Assembly: GCA_039545295.1 (NCBI GenBank)
Contig: BCIK01000009.1
Span: forward strand, 578,744-642,743
Length of the DNA: 64,000 nucleotides
Direction: 5' to 3'
From: Udeniomyces pyricola
Lineage: Eukaryota; Basidiomycota; Tremellomycetes; Cystofilobasidiales; Mrakiaceae
Both the position numbers and the translations under genes were made by a program. The notes under the pieces were generated by a model. That model saw only the letters and a list, made by a program, of their open reading frames with translations. It had not been told where the DNA came from and searched no databases. Positions 1 to 12,145 of the stretch are shown here, one piece after another. How positions within the stretch are numbered: position 1 is the first letter of the stretch; each line of letters begins with the position of its first letter.

Positions 1-3000
1 CGAGTCGAGTCGGGTCGATTCAAGGAAAGGGAACGGACAGCCGGGTCGGCGATAGGATGGATAGGACGGACAGAGAGCGCGGGTACCAGTGATTGGATCA
101 GAGAGAGAGAGAGAAGCGAGCAACTGAGAGGTCGTAAATGAGCTGGGAGACGAAGACGAAAAAGCAAACGTTGAGGAGATAGTAGCACAGCGGGATGAAG
201 GTGTAGATGCCGTGAGGTGGCGAACTGAAACGGGGATGGAGAGAAGATCGAGACAGGGGAGAAGAAGGAAGGGGAGGCGGAGTAGTTATTGAATTGAATT
301 AAAAAAAACGGGTTCGAGAAGGAGAGGCGAGGCGGGAACGAGAGGGAGCCGGTAGGACGAGCGATGGTGAATCGTGGTTGTCGTCGAAGGAAGAGGAGAC
401 AGATAGGTAGATAGATATATTGGTTGAGAGAGGGGCGGGTCGAAGCGATAGCTAAGCCGCCGAGGAAGAGGAAGACAGGGAAAAGGGGGTTCAGAGAAAT
501 GAAGAAAGTAAGAGAAGGTGCGAAATGACAAGGAGAAAAGAGTTCTCGACCGACCTTTTTGGCCGGTCCGCGGGAAAGGGCAACGTATTTATGGGAACGG
601 GAACCGTTAACCGTCTCCCTCATTACGAGGAGCGCCCAGCCGTCCTTTATCCTTCCTTAGTCTGCAATATGCCATGTCTCCAGCGAAATCTTCTCAGCCC
701 ACGCAGCACCCAAGCCGAAACGTAGAAGCTTCCTCTCATTAAACGCTTCCTCGATATCCGATGTCGGACACCGATCCGCTGCCTGCGGAAGACAACCGAT
801 CATTGCGCTCGGCGATCGATATTCGATGTCAAGGCCGTTCAGACGTCCAAACGCTCAACGTTCAACGCTCATGGACTGGCTGTGATCTTGAGATGAGAGC
901 ATTCTCAGATAGTTTCGGTCATCGAATATCGATTCAGCTCGGCGGGGACGAGATCAGAGCTCAGAACTCAGAAAGCCAGAGGAAGGGGGGGAGGGGAGGG
1001 GGGNGTTGTAGTCGAGGCCTTGAGCTTATACCGGCCGGTATCAGTGAAGGGAATAGAGCTATGGCATACGTATCGAACATTAAATATCGACATATTGATA
1101 CTTCAATATGAATCTATATACAGTAATGCACGCACTGCACTCCTTGTCAGGCCTGAGCCTGTAATTCGAAAGCTTGAACGTTGAACCGAGTCGTTTGATA
1201 GGTGGTACCAAAGATTAAACAGTTTCCCAAATCTCAAATCTCTCGGATCTCAGGCCCCCACGCGCGCACGCCCTTAATTCTTGACACATTATACACGCTA
1301 ACCGGTAGCCGCATGGTACATACGCGAGTTGATCTGATATCTGAGTGCAAGTTGAAGGTAGTCATCGTGCTCCTTACACCGAAAATATAGCGACGCGGGC
1401 GAATTAGCTCGCATCCATCAAGAATTGAAGGACTAGCATTACTAGTGGTTGATATGTATTTCCCGCCTGCAGCACGCTCGCATGATCGGCCTTTTTGCCC
1501 TTGACATGATGCTTAATTTTGATCCTTCGGCCTTCTCCGGTCACCTTCAGGACGTGATCGGTTTCTGATCGATCTGGTCCGATACCTTCCTGCTATGCTC
1601 ACTACGCGCTAGATCTAGGCCTCTGAAATCCAGCCACGCTTTCCTTCGCACGCTACCCTTTCTAACTTTGGATATAGGATCGCGGACATGTCGATCGCTA
1701 TTTCTTTGCTCTTGCACGTGCGGGAGGATCGGGCCAACAGAAGTAACCCACTCCGAATAGCGTTCCTTGTTCTACTGGTTGGTGGCCCTGATTATGATCG
1801 ATACGTGGCTTCCGCTTTTCCTTTGAAGGTCGGATGTCGGATCGCGGATCGGCAGAAGTATCTACCTCATGAGGCTGCTCTCTCCCCGGTTTCACCGGCC
1901 CTCCCAGATGGATCCCGTTTTACATCACAACCATGGCCTCATGTATCATGGGCCTCATCGTGCATCAACCTCATAGATCATCGACGTACGTCGACTTCGT
2001 CGGCTGTGTGGTCGGTGAACCTTGTAACTAAGTTGATGTGTCCAAAAAGGGTACTTACGAAAGTGATGCCTCGGCATGATAAAGCCTCTGTTATCTGATC
2101 TTAGATCTCATCTAACAAAGCACTCGCGCGCGTACGGACTAGTACTTTGGTGCCTGTCAGATCCAGTACTCATCTATAGCTGTAATCTCTGTCAACTTAT
2201 CGTCGGTCAACATCCAACGTTCAACGTTCAACCAGAGCAAAATCAAGCACGTCATACATCAAACTTGGTCGGCCTGACCGATCAGAATATACTGACTCCA
2301 TCACAATTGTCAGACAAAGGTCGGACCGGGCTTCGAAATTCGAAGCCTCAAGCTTCAAGCCTGGGCTTGGATACTCGATATATCGATCTTGAGGCGTTTC
2401 GCGACTGTCGACGTCGATCTAGTCATCATGCATCTTGTTATGATTCAAGAGTGATAACTGCACTATTGTCGGTTGGACTGGCCTGGCTGCAAGACGATCC
2501 GAAGCTTCAGGCTTCAAGCTTCAAGCTGCGCCTGAAATTCAATTATTCAAGGCACAGAGCTTCAGAGCCGCAGGCGCGACGTACAACCCGAGAGATTGTT
2601 CGATAGACTGTGTGCATGCAATCAACGACAATACGTACACTATGTGATACTTCGGCAATCTGGAGTCCGACGGTCTGACGCGTGGCGCGTCATCGTCTAC
2701 GATCGAACAAGTGTAGTGCTACAAAGCGAGATACATCTCTCGAAGGATAGGGCGATAGATACTGAAGGCACTAACATGACGTACGTACACTGCAGAGTGC
2801 GAGGCCAGGCCAGGCTAGGCTCTGAACAAGCGGGTATGGCTCAAATGTTATAGCGAAGGTGCGGCATCACGAACAGCGCACACCCGGGCTGGTCGAGGTC
2901 ACCATCAACGCTGGCCTGTCGATCAGCTGGATCTGGAAATTCGGAGCATGTATACTGTGAAATCAAAGGTGCAAGGGTGGCCACCGACGTGACAATCACA

Positions 3001-4302
3001 GCTGATAAACTTGTCAATACATATGCATGATGTCGAAGCTTCGAAGTTCGAAGCGTGAATTTCGAAAACTGATCTGATGGGTTGGCCGGTGCAGGAGGGG
3101 CCGGCCGGGCGGTCCGAGTGTAAATTCGACGATCGACGCCTTCTCCGGTATGCGGTTGCGTGAAGCTTGTTTGCGTTCGTTGTGAGTTTCGACAATTCTA
3201 TTGAATTCGATCGATTCGATCTTCCGTCTCCTCGATATTCGATCTCCTCGCCGAGAGATCTCATTCCCCGAGCATCGAACCTGATGATCTAATCTGTCAC
3301 CTCGACTCTAGTTTCTCTGTCTTCTGGGAGCCGAAAGTGAGCCCTTTCCGTATTGATCTGTGCACCGTGGCCCGAGATCGCGAGATGAGAGATCCGAAAG
3401 CCGCAGATGATAAGGTGACCTCAATAATTAATCTTAGAGAGAGACATCTACACGTTGCTAGCATCGTACATGATCCAACTAGTCGACCAGGCCAAAGGCC
3501 CATTCAACGACAATCCCCGATGTAACCGGTCTAATCTCCGGCAACTGCCAATCGCCGTCGCTCTCTTTCGTCGCAGCTTGCCGGCTCGCCAAGAGAGCAG
3601 CAACAGTAGGCCGAACAAAAGAAGGGAAGGCGTACGTGATGAAATATCCATCTGCGTCGAACGTTGAACTTCGAGCTACCAAGCTCCAAGATCCAAAGCC
3701 ATGGCGCGTTCTCACGTGCTACCAGGGAAAGACAGCCGAGAATCCCCACAATTCGTCGTGAACGTAAGGACGTTCAAATTTTTAAATGGTCAAACGCATG
3801 CGCGAACCATTAACCAGAAGCCGGATGATCGACGGAAGCCATACCTACTAGCTACATCTTTGTACGCAAACTTCCAAAGTATTGTCATCATCGCATTTTA
3901 TATAGACCCTCATGCCGGAAGGCATGACTGGCGGGATTTGGGAATAGAGAAAGAGCAAGTTCATTAATTCGACTATATGATACACAAGATCACTAGAGCT
4001 GTGTTGAGGGCATGGTGTGATGGTGCATGCAAGTGCGTGCATGCATTATTATTAACTTCATCAGATCGAACGCATGGCGACTCGTCCCAGACATTAGACA
4101 TTTGTAGCCGTAAACTGTTACGAGACTACCCAGACCCCCCGCAGCGCCTTGAGTCCGCTTGAGTACTCCATGAGCTGTCTCTTGGGACTTTGCTAATCCT
4201 TCATCAATGTGCTTGGGGCCTTTACATCGACGCGTTCCACTCGTCCACCTTCCACATTACTAATTCACCCCAACTCAGAAACCACTCGTCATCACCGCCT
4301 TG
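1..4302. other. Gene-free left region with repeat-like DNA
   Basis: No gene could be supported here. The first 530 bases are purine-rich on the + strand, like a pyrimidine-rich promoter or intron of a gene running left. From about 750 to 4000 short palindromic words (TTCGAA, AAGCTT, CGATCG, TGATCA) recur, and so do clustered copies of CAACGTTCAAC or its complement (850-870, 1170-1187, 2208-2233, 3658-3670) and CTTCAAGCTTCAAG-type words (2331-2370, 2500-2530). The open frames here are short, lack recognisable motifs and do not join into a protein. One ambiguous base lies in a G run at 1004. It may be a decayed repeat or plain intergenic DNA. Confidence 0.6.
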
Positions 4303-7300
4303 ATGGCCGCTACATCTTCCCTTATATCGACGGCAGGCGCGTCGTCCTACTCAGCTACGACGGACGCTGCGTCTTTCAAGGAGTCCGACTCACTGTTCGT
4401 CTTGTGACACTCAAGATCCATATGCATTCTTCTTTCAACCCGACTTGACCATGAGACCCTTTGCCGAAACTTGATACAGACTTCTCGAATGGAAGATCAC
4501 CAACCTCAAGGCCTTGTTCGAAGGCAGGTATGTCCTAGAGAGTCCTTGCGGATCGCATCTGCTTGCTTACCGATCATTATAGCTGTCGATGTCGCTTTCT
4601 GACTTCATTGACACAATCTGTCGTCTGGCTGTAGTAAGGGAGAGACGAAATCGCGAGTTGTCAAGAGTGCTTACTTTGGAGGGGGTAGATGGCAGATCCT
4701 GTTCTATCCCAACGTTAGTTCCTAGCGGGCAAAGCTGTAAACGCGTAGGGAATTCTCAAACATATGATCGCTGATGTTGATCATGGTGGTGTTATCCTAC
4801 CAATCACACTCTAGGCTGGCGGGTCGGCATCAGAGTATACCTCCCTCTATCTGTCTTGTGAACCAGCTTGGGACGAGTACGAAGATCAGACGTTGGGCGG
4901 TTCGCCGCGCTGGAAGCGACAGGGAACTTATGGATTCAAGTTCGTGATCCTTGCAGACGATGGGAACAAAACCATTTGCACAAAGGAGGCTTCTAACCAC
5001 GTAAGCTTGGGAGCGACTGCTAGGCTGATGCATCGCCCGCTTGTCTGCATAGCTGACCAAGAGTGCTTGACTGATGTCATGTAGACATTTGCAAGCAAGA
5101 CAGCCAGTAAGATCGCCTGTTCTCTTCGGTTTTCTTCAAAAATAAACATCTGCAGATGACCGAGATTCCTCTTGCGGTATCTTTTGATTTTGTTACCTTA
5201 CAGACTGGGGATGGGCATCATTTTCCAAGCGGGATGTTGTTTACTTCCGTGCGTTTGATATAGTTCATTCAATCGTCCCTCCTCTCAAGCCGCTGGCAAG
5301 AGTTGATAATCTTTCCTTGACTAATCACTGGAATGATTCTGCGTGACCCATCATACTTTCCTCAGATAACGCACAGACGATTCGCAGTGATTCCCTCACC
5401 ATCTCCTGCGTCATCACTTCTGCTTCCACGGCACCCAGACCACCCCCGACCTCCCCTCAACAGTCTGTTCCCAGAGATCTCTTGCATAGGGTCGGAAGCT
5501 TACTCGATAACCCTAGCTATTCAGATGTGAGAAAAATCTCAAGAGAAAACCCATTATAGTAGTTGTCGTTCGTCTATTGACACCATTTTTGCTTTGCTTC
5601 GTCGACTCAGGTCGAATTCGTCATTACCAAAGGTACAACCCCTCGATCCATTTTTGCCAACAAGACCATGTTGTCTCGGGCCGACGTAAGCATCAACCTG
5701 ACACTTTGCGTATCAATCCTCAGAATCCCAGCTGATCGATCTGTTCTGTTTTTCAGTACTTCGAGACCATGCTATCCTCCGGGTTTTCCGAGGGCGTCTC
5801 GGAACCCGTGGCAGGAGGCGGACCAGCGCTGTGCCTCGACGATGATCTAAACTCGGTACGTCGACTCCCCTCTACGTGTCAGGAAAAAGGGTTGCTCCAA
5901 TAGTCTTACTGGAACGATGCTTCCAATCTTCTGTTTCTACCGTATAATAGGCTTTTGTGCACGATTTCGCGCCCGCATTTGAAGACTCGGACGACGACGA
6001 GTCCAGCCATTCCGATATAAGCGACGACCATTCATCCGCTTCTCGTACCTCCTCTCGTCGATCTTCACACGTCCGTCCTGCCGACACAGACTCTCCATCC
6101 CAGTCTCCATACGTTACATCCTCTCAATCGCTTGCATCTGTTCTTGCCCCAACTGGTGGCGAGGACGCAGAGGAAGAAGAGACGGACGAAAACGATGAAG
6201 GACTCAGCAGTTCAGCCGATCTGGCGCCAAGAGGAGGCGAGACGGAAACTGCACATCACGGCGACCTCGTTCGATTCTCCAATCAGGTCGAAACGACCAG
6301 CGGGGGACTGCGCGCAGAAACGAATCAAACCAAGGACAGCTTTACGAGAGATGGCGAGGCGCTTCCTGGTCCCAAGAAGAGTCGGGTGGTGGTCAGAGTG
6401 GGTGCTATGACTCGTAACAATATCAAGTTCCAAGCTTGTGAACTGACAAGTGATGTATCGTGTCGAATGTCTCCTTCTAGGATGCGGCATACTCTACGTT
6501 CTACGCCATCTTAACATACCTCTACACCGACCAAATTGCCTTTGCCCCACTTACTTCATCTTTCGTGTCCGCGCAGTCATCAACCGGTTCCCTGACCCAA
6601 CCCCACTCGCCCTCAGCTCGTAATTCATCTTCACACTCGCGTACAGCGTCAACTGTCTCCGCAAGTGCTCTCCTTAACCAGACGCATCTTCCTGCACCTC
6701 AGGCAAGGAAGGCTTGGCTCAAAGCATGGTTGGACGCCCACCCGGGCAGGCCGATGCTACCGAGTGCCAAGAGTGTCTACGTCCTTGCTGACAAGATGGG
6801 TTTGATTGATCTCAAACAAAGGGCATTCTTGTGTACGTCTAAGACTTGTCTCCGCTTGTTCCGTTGCTGATGGACATGGTATCTTAACATGTCCCACGTG
6901 CTAGTTCTGACGATGGTTTGTATTATCTTGGCTCACACAGATATCGTAGCCAACCTGACAACCGCCAACATCTCGTACGAAGTGTTTTCTGCTTTCACAG
7001 CGTCCTTTGACGAAGTTCGCAAGGTGGAGATAGAATTCTTCCTCAAAAGTAAGCCGATCGCTCCTCATGGATGTGCTCTTTCCTTTACATTATACCGTTC
7101 TGTAACCATCTCTCTTCTTTAAAAACCTATCTCGCAGACTGGGCTATCATCAAGCATGATGATGGTATGAAGAATGTCTGGTCCGAGCTGAGGTCAGGCC
7201 AACACCGAGGGTTCGAGCAGATCTGGCCGTTGATCCTGTCCAATTTGCACTACAAGAGTGATGCCCAGGAGAGTCCTGAAACTTAATTCCGAGGTCTTTT

Positions 7301-7347
7301 GCTTTTCAGTGCCGAGACAACCGATTGTTGGCGGCCTGGAAATGTAA
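4303..7347 (+). CDS. MATH and BTB/POZ domain protein, probable Cullin-3 adaptor
   Basis: Multi-exon gene. The proposed start is the ATG at 4303, which opens a Ser/Ala-rich leader. A MATH-like half follows in small exons: LLEWKITNLKALFEG (about 4475-4525), SAYFGGGRWQILFYPN (about 4660-4710), then YTSLYLSCEP and WKRQGTYGFKFVILADDG (about 4830-4970), and DWGWASFSKRDVVYFR (about 5203-5250). A BTB domain follows: SDVVEFVITKG, ANKTMLSRAD, YFETMLSSGFSEG (about 5520-5800). A long acidic, Ser-rich insert (about 5950-6410) splits the BTB before YSTFYAILTYLYTDQIAFAP (6490-6545). The C-terminus carries PSAKSVYVLADKMGL, YEVFSAFTASFDEVRKVE and GFEQIWPLILSNLHYK, a pattern common in basidiomycete BTB proteins. 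The last exon is reached with a donor after the TACAAGA of that segment, giving a stop at 7345-7347. MATH-BTB proteins usually recruit substrates to Cullin-3 ubiquitin ligases; the substrate here is unknown. Internal splice sites are approximate. Confidence 0.75.
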
Positions 7348-7739
7348 CGTGATGTGCAATACTCAATCATGGGCGCATTCTTTAAGTCATGGGTACAGGG
7401 TGACCGGGGCAGATGAAATTTGGATGGGTGTTTTCCGTTGATTAGCTGGTGTTTTACATTCCATCTTGTCATTATATGATTCTTGTAAAACTAGCAAGAC
7501 ACGGTAGCGTTTTGGGACGAGAAAGAACGGCGCAGAAGCGGTACAGACAAGATATGAATCATGTCACTATTTTCTATTTTGTCACGCCGCGACGCACGAC
7601 GCGTCTGGGATCTGGCTTGTGGCACGCGTTTTCGGCGTTCAGCGAGAAGTGCTCTTGCATCCACCAGACATCATAGCAGCCGATCACCACGACGTCAGGA
7701 TCGTCGCCACCTTGGCTTTGAGCCCACTCTCTCCTCGAC
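7348..7739. other. Spacer between MATH-BTB and PIF1 genes
   Basis: Holds the 3' end of the BTB gene and the promoter of PIF1. No further gene or strong repeat is seen. Confidence 0.5.
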
Positions 7740-10700
7740 ATGCTTCGCCACATAACTCGGCGGTCCATCGACCGTCTGATCTTAGGATCTTCATCATCGG
7801 TGCCTCCTCCGAAAAACCTCGTCTTTCTTCACGCCTTCTTCCGAGACCGGTCTCGATCCTGCTTGTGTCCCTCGATCGCCCGTACATTTGTTTCGTCGAC
7901 GAATCGCCGTGAGTTGTTACATGAAGCGATCTGTTAGCGCCAACCAATCCTGATTGCATTTTGTCTGTATTCCTGCTTTTGTCCATGACCTTGGCCGATC
8001 CTGGCTCGCGCGCTGCTTGCGGCTCATAAGTCCCGGCAACGAATGCGGGTCTGGTCACTCTGGACTTTGGGCAGTCTAGATCCATATCTCAAACGCATAC
8101 TCTTGCGGGTAAAGCGCAGAAATCGGCCGGAAAACTTCAGTCGGCCGGAAAATCCCAGTCGACCCTAAAACCTCAATCGACCATAAAACTTCAGTCGACT
8201 GTGAAACCTCAGGGAAAACCCCAGACGGCTGGAAAATCGCAGTCAACCATGCAACCTCAATCGCAGAATCCGGTCCAGAAATCTCGATCAACTATGAAAG
8301 TTCAGTCGACCGTAGAACCTCAGTCGGCCGTAAAACCTCAGTCGACCGTAAAACCTCAGGGAAAATCCCAGTCGGCCAGCAAACCGATACTCTCTTCCGC
8401 TCACCCTTCATTCATGGCCAGCCCTCCTGAACAGCCAGTAGTTCAACAACCCACCCCAAGAATTGTGCCTGAGGAAAAAATTTCAGATCACCAAGAAATC
8501 GTGCCCGAATGGATGATACAGCACCAGAAAGACATCCAAGCGGGAAGGAATATACTAGGAGAAGAGCAGAAGATGGTCTTGGACCGAGTTTTGGCGGGGG
8601 AATCTGTACGTACGATACCCTTGCTTGAGCTCCCTCCCTTACCTTGTTTACGTCGGACCCATTTATATCGGCCTGCCGATCTAGCTCTTCTTCACTGGGT
8701 CAGCAGGAACAGGCAAGACGTTTCTTCTCCGTCAGATTATTGCCGAACTATCGCTTCGAGGTGATCGCCTTGGCCTGACCGCATCGACAGGCATCGCCGC
8801 GTCGAATTTCTCCGGGCAAACCGTCCACTCTTGGGCATCTGTTGGCCTTGCCAAAGAAGACACTGCGACTCTAATCAAGAAATTAAGTAGATCCAAGATC
8901 CGAAAGGGAAAGCCTGTAAAGTCGGAGGTTGGCTTGGAGCGATGGCTAAAGACACAAGTTTTGGTAAGGAATCAATCAACATCATCGTCGTTTTCGACCC
9001 AAGCCCTTGATCGAGCAACACACTGACACAGATAGTTTGGTCTTTCCATACTATCAGATCATCGATGAGATTTCGGTCGGTTTTGCATATTTTTGAAACT
9101 AAATGGGAACGAAACGTGCTCCTCTGACAGACAAAACTACCCCAATCCGACCATATTCCATCTGCAGATGCTCGACGGTGACTTCTTTGACAAGCTAGAG
9201 TACATCGGTGAGTAGGTACATCGACCACCCGACTCTCTGGGCATGGCTCTGGTGCTGACTTTGACTTGGTTTTCTCCGCAGCCAGAAACTTGCGCAACAA
9301 CAACGAACCTTTTGGCGGAATCCAGGCATGTCCTTGAACACTACCTTGTATCCATACCGATCATGCTCAAAGACTGACGCCACTAGTCTCACGTGTTCAG
9401 TTGGTTCTGTGTGGAGATTTCTTGCAACGTTAGTCAACCATTTCGTCTGACCAACTGCTGAGCACGCATTGACAATAATTATTCTTCACGACAGTACCTC
9501 CTGTACCTGAGTCATACGACACAAGGGCAAAGTTCTGCTTCGAAGCGGATAGTTGGAGACGGTGTGTGCCGAATGTGTGTTCACCCGGCTGATGCACTTT
9601 GTTCTGTAAACAAGACGCTAGTGTTGGCGCTGACGCCTATTCTGCTTCATCGCGCTGCAGATCGTGAGCTTATCAAAAGGTATACAAACCATGCTTTTCC
9701 GTCGAAAAACACGACGTCAATCTATACTGAGTCTTTCCCTATACATCTCGTCCATCAGTGTATCGGCAGAGAGACCCTGGTAAATAATCCTGACCAATCA
9801 TAGTACAACCCTGGGTCATCAAATACGAAAACGTCACGATGCTTACAGCAGTTTGTCTCGAAGCGTTCATCAACCTTTTAAACAAGATGCGTTTGGGCAT
9901 ACAATCAAAAGAGACGGATCAACTCCTCCGAGCCAAACAGCTCGCTTCGAACTCCGGTGACAAAGCTCTCTCACATCTGTGAGTTCATGCCTCCACCCGG
10001 CCTTTTCTCGCTTTGATGACAGCGAAACTACTTATGCACTTTGTACCTGCTCTCTTTGTAGCTACCCACTCAGGTGAGTGCCAACTTTAATACTTCCCCA
10101 TCAAATTTGAAGTCGAGTGATGTGTTGATCTGTTCGGTTCCTCGATCTACAGACGTCAAGTTGAAGCTGAGAATGATGCTCGGCTCAGGCATCTTCCTGG
10201 AGACATACATCGTTACTCGGCAGCAGGTACGTGCATTGTTGGTGCATGCCCTGCTCACGATAGTGACCGGCTCATCTAGGCTCAAATTTCACTCCTGTTT
10301 TTGCCACAATCCCTAGACTCTAGAGGTCACGACGAAACTGGAGCCCGAATATCACTGCCTGAAGCTACTAAAATGGTCCGTCTGTGGGCGAAACGTTTCC
10401 AACTGGCAAGGTCCAAGTTCAAGCGGAAGTTTTTGATGACATGGGAGTTACCTCTTCCTATTGTTCGTTTGTTTCACAGCTTGAAAGATTTTCCTGTATA
10501 AAAACCCTGGACCTCAAAGAGGGTGCTCAAGTCATCCTCACAATGGTAAGCGCGCTCTGCAAGATTAACCAAGAGATTTATCATTACGGGCAGTCCTGAT
10601 GCCTGCTCCTTCGCATTTGCAGAACGAAACCTCGCAAGGCGTCGATGCCACCCTCGTCAACGGTTCCTTGGGAAGTATCGTCGATTTTATCACCACCGCA

Positions 10701-12145
10701 GAAGGTTAGTTGGTCGATTTCCTCACGTTCTACACCAGTATCCATTTTCTGACGTCACCTCTCAATCGTCATCTTTGACTCTTTCCTTCAGCCATCGAGA
10801 GAGACATTCGAACCCTAAATGTACCCGATCCATTCCCTTACACGGATGCGTCAAACATTACCGCCCTCTCCCAATTCAGCCATAGCCGGCTGCGTCGAGG
10901 TAGCGACGGTAACCCGAATCCGGCTGATCTCCAGGCGGCGGAACGTTCACCTAGTCCCATCAGCTACAACACCATGTGGCCAGTAGTCAAAGTGAGTCTC
11001 TGCTGCCTAGAACCCTATCACGACCACAAGTCAAAGGAAAACAACAATGAAAACTTAGAAAAAAACATATAGATTGACGAAATTGTATTGGTGGGCAAAC
11101 TAGTTTGTTTCTGGGGAAACTCGGCTTGTGACGCCACAAACATCGACCGAGATTATCTGGTGCACGAACTCGCGGCGTCTCAGTAAGTAAAGGTGTTACG
11201 TGTACCGCTCATCATATGCTATACATATATCTGGTTCCTAGCAAAACCTCTTAGGGGGAGGGATGTGACGCGTTTAGCTGAAGGCTCTCTTTTCGTTTGA
11301 TGTATCCAGTAATTCGAGTCTCACGGACTCAAGTCCCATTATCACTTGCTTGTAAGTCTCTACAATAGATATACCAGTTGCAGAATCAGTACCTTCGGCT
11401 TGCTGATGGTGGTGGCTTCTGTTTTCTGGCCCTTTTGTTCTTCTCCTTCGACCTCCAGGGGCGCTCTCGATTCACAAGAGGTTGGCCCTATTCAAGTTCT
11501 ACTCAACTCACACAGACACGCGCCTGAAGCTTCCACTGATCTCACCCCCATGCCTTTTCCTGAACCCATTCGATCTTCTCTCTTCGATTCGGTTCTGTCT
11601 TCTAGCCAAGGTCAAACCCTCTCCAACGTGCTCGTCGATTTTAAGCGTATCTTCGAAATGGGCCAAGCTTACGTTGCCGTTTCTAGGTGAGTTGTCTCCT
11701 TATCTCATCTGGTCTGAGACGACCAAGATGATCTACGCACTTACCTTTGTTCGCTTGGTCGTGCTTGCCATGATAGATGCAAGTCCTTAGAAGGCTTACG
11801 AATTGCCAATTACGACCCAGCCAAGTCCGTTCTCTCCCCCCCCCCCCTTCCCTTTTTCTTGGGCTTTTCTCTTTCACTGTTTGTTGATGCCAGCATTACT
11901 TTGGAATTGCCCTAAAATAAACATGGCGTCATCAGTCTTTTCTCATACTGACAATCAACCTCTATCTTTGTGCTCGCCTCGCTATGGGAATACCGAAACC
12001 ACCCCCATCCCCCCTCTCCCTCTTTTGATTTCTTGTTAGAACGAGAGCATCTCCGATTGTGTTGGCATGGATGAAGAAGCATGGCATCGCTCATGCCGAA
12101 ATGTTACCGGTTTCTCCTACCACGTCGCCACTCGCCAACCCCTAA
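7740..12145 (+). CDS. PIF1: PIF1-family 5'-3' DNA helicase, probably mitochondrial
   Basis: PIF1 helicases unwind DNA 5' to 3' and act in mitochondrial DNA upkeep, telomere control and G-quadruplex removal. The ATG at 7740 opens an Arg-rich, almost acid-free leader (MLRHITRRSIDRLILGSSSS) typical of a mitochondrial presequence. A Lys/Gln/Ser repeat linker follows (8102-8395). Helicase motifs in order: FFTGSAGTGKT (Walker A, about 8690), LTASTGIAASNFSGQTVHSW, IIDEISMLDGDFFDKLEYI (Walker B, 9058-9207), GGIQLVLCGDFLQLPPV, SLSKVYRQRDP (9661-9779), EAENDARLRHLPGDIHRYSA (about 10155-10226), KTLDLKEGAQVILTM (to 10543), TLVNGSLGSIVDF, SRTQVPLSLAWALSIHKSQG (spliced, 11320-11620), AYVAVSRCKSLEGL. Several exons are only 12-22 nt. 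All core motifs join in frame, so the gene looks intact. The stop is at 12143-12145. The helicase assignment is firm; mitochondrial location is inferred from the leader. Confidence 0.92.
8102..8395 (+). repeat. 18-bp degenerate tandem repeat in PIF1 coding exon
   Basis: Roughly 14 imperfect units of 12-21 bases, most 18, encode a hexapeptide of the form S-[TA]-[VGLIM]-K-[PLS]-Q (for example STVKPQ, SAGKSQ, STIKLQ, SAVKPQ). All units stay in the reading frame of the helicase. The tract lies between the N-terminal leader and the helicase core and is likely disordered and basic. Confidence 0.85.

Noticed and set aside
2076..2606. 176-codon open frame in the left spacer
   Set aside because: Crosses the repeat-like words, lacks domains, and has no exon partners.
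3668..3684. 15-base match (CTTGGAGCTTGGTAG) between 3.7 kb (minus) and 55.36 kb (plus)
   Set aside because: A match of this length is expected by chance in 64 kb searched on both strands.
9558..10480. Suspected frameshifts in PIF1
   Set aside because: The apparent breaks were resolved by short exons at GT/AG sites that restore VYRQRDP, the EAENDARL region and LKEGAQV, so no decay is needed.
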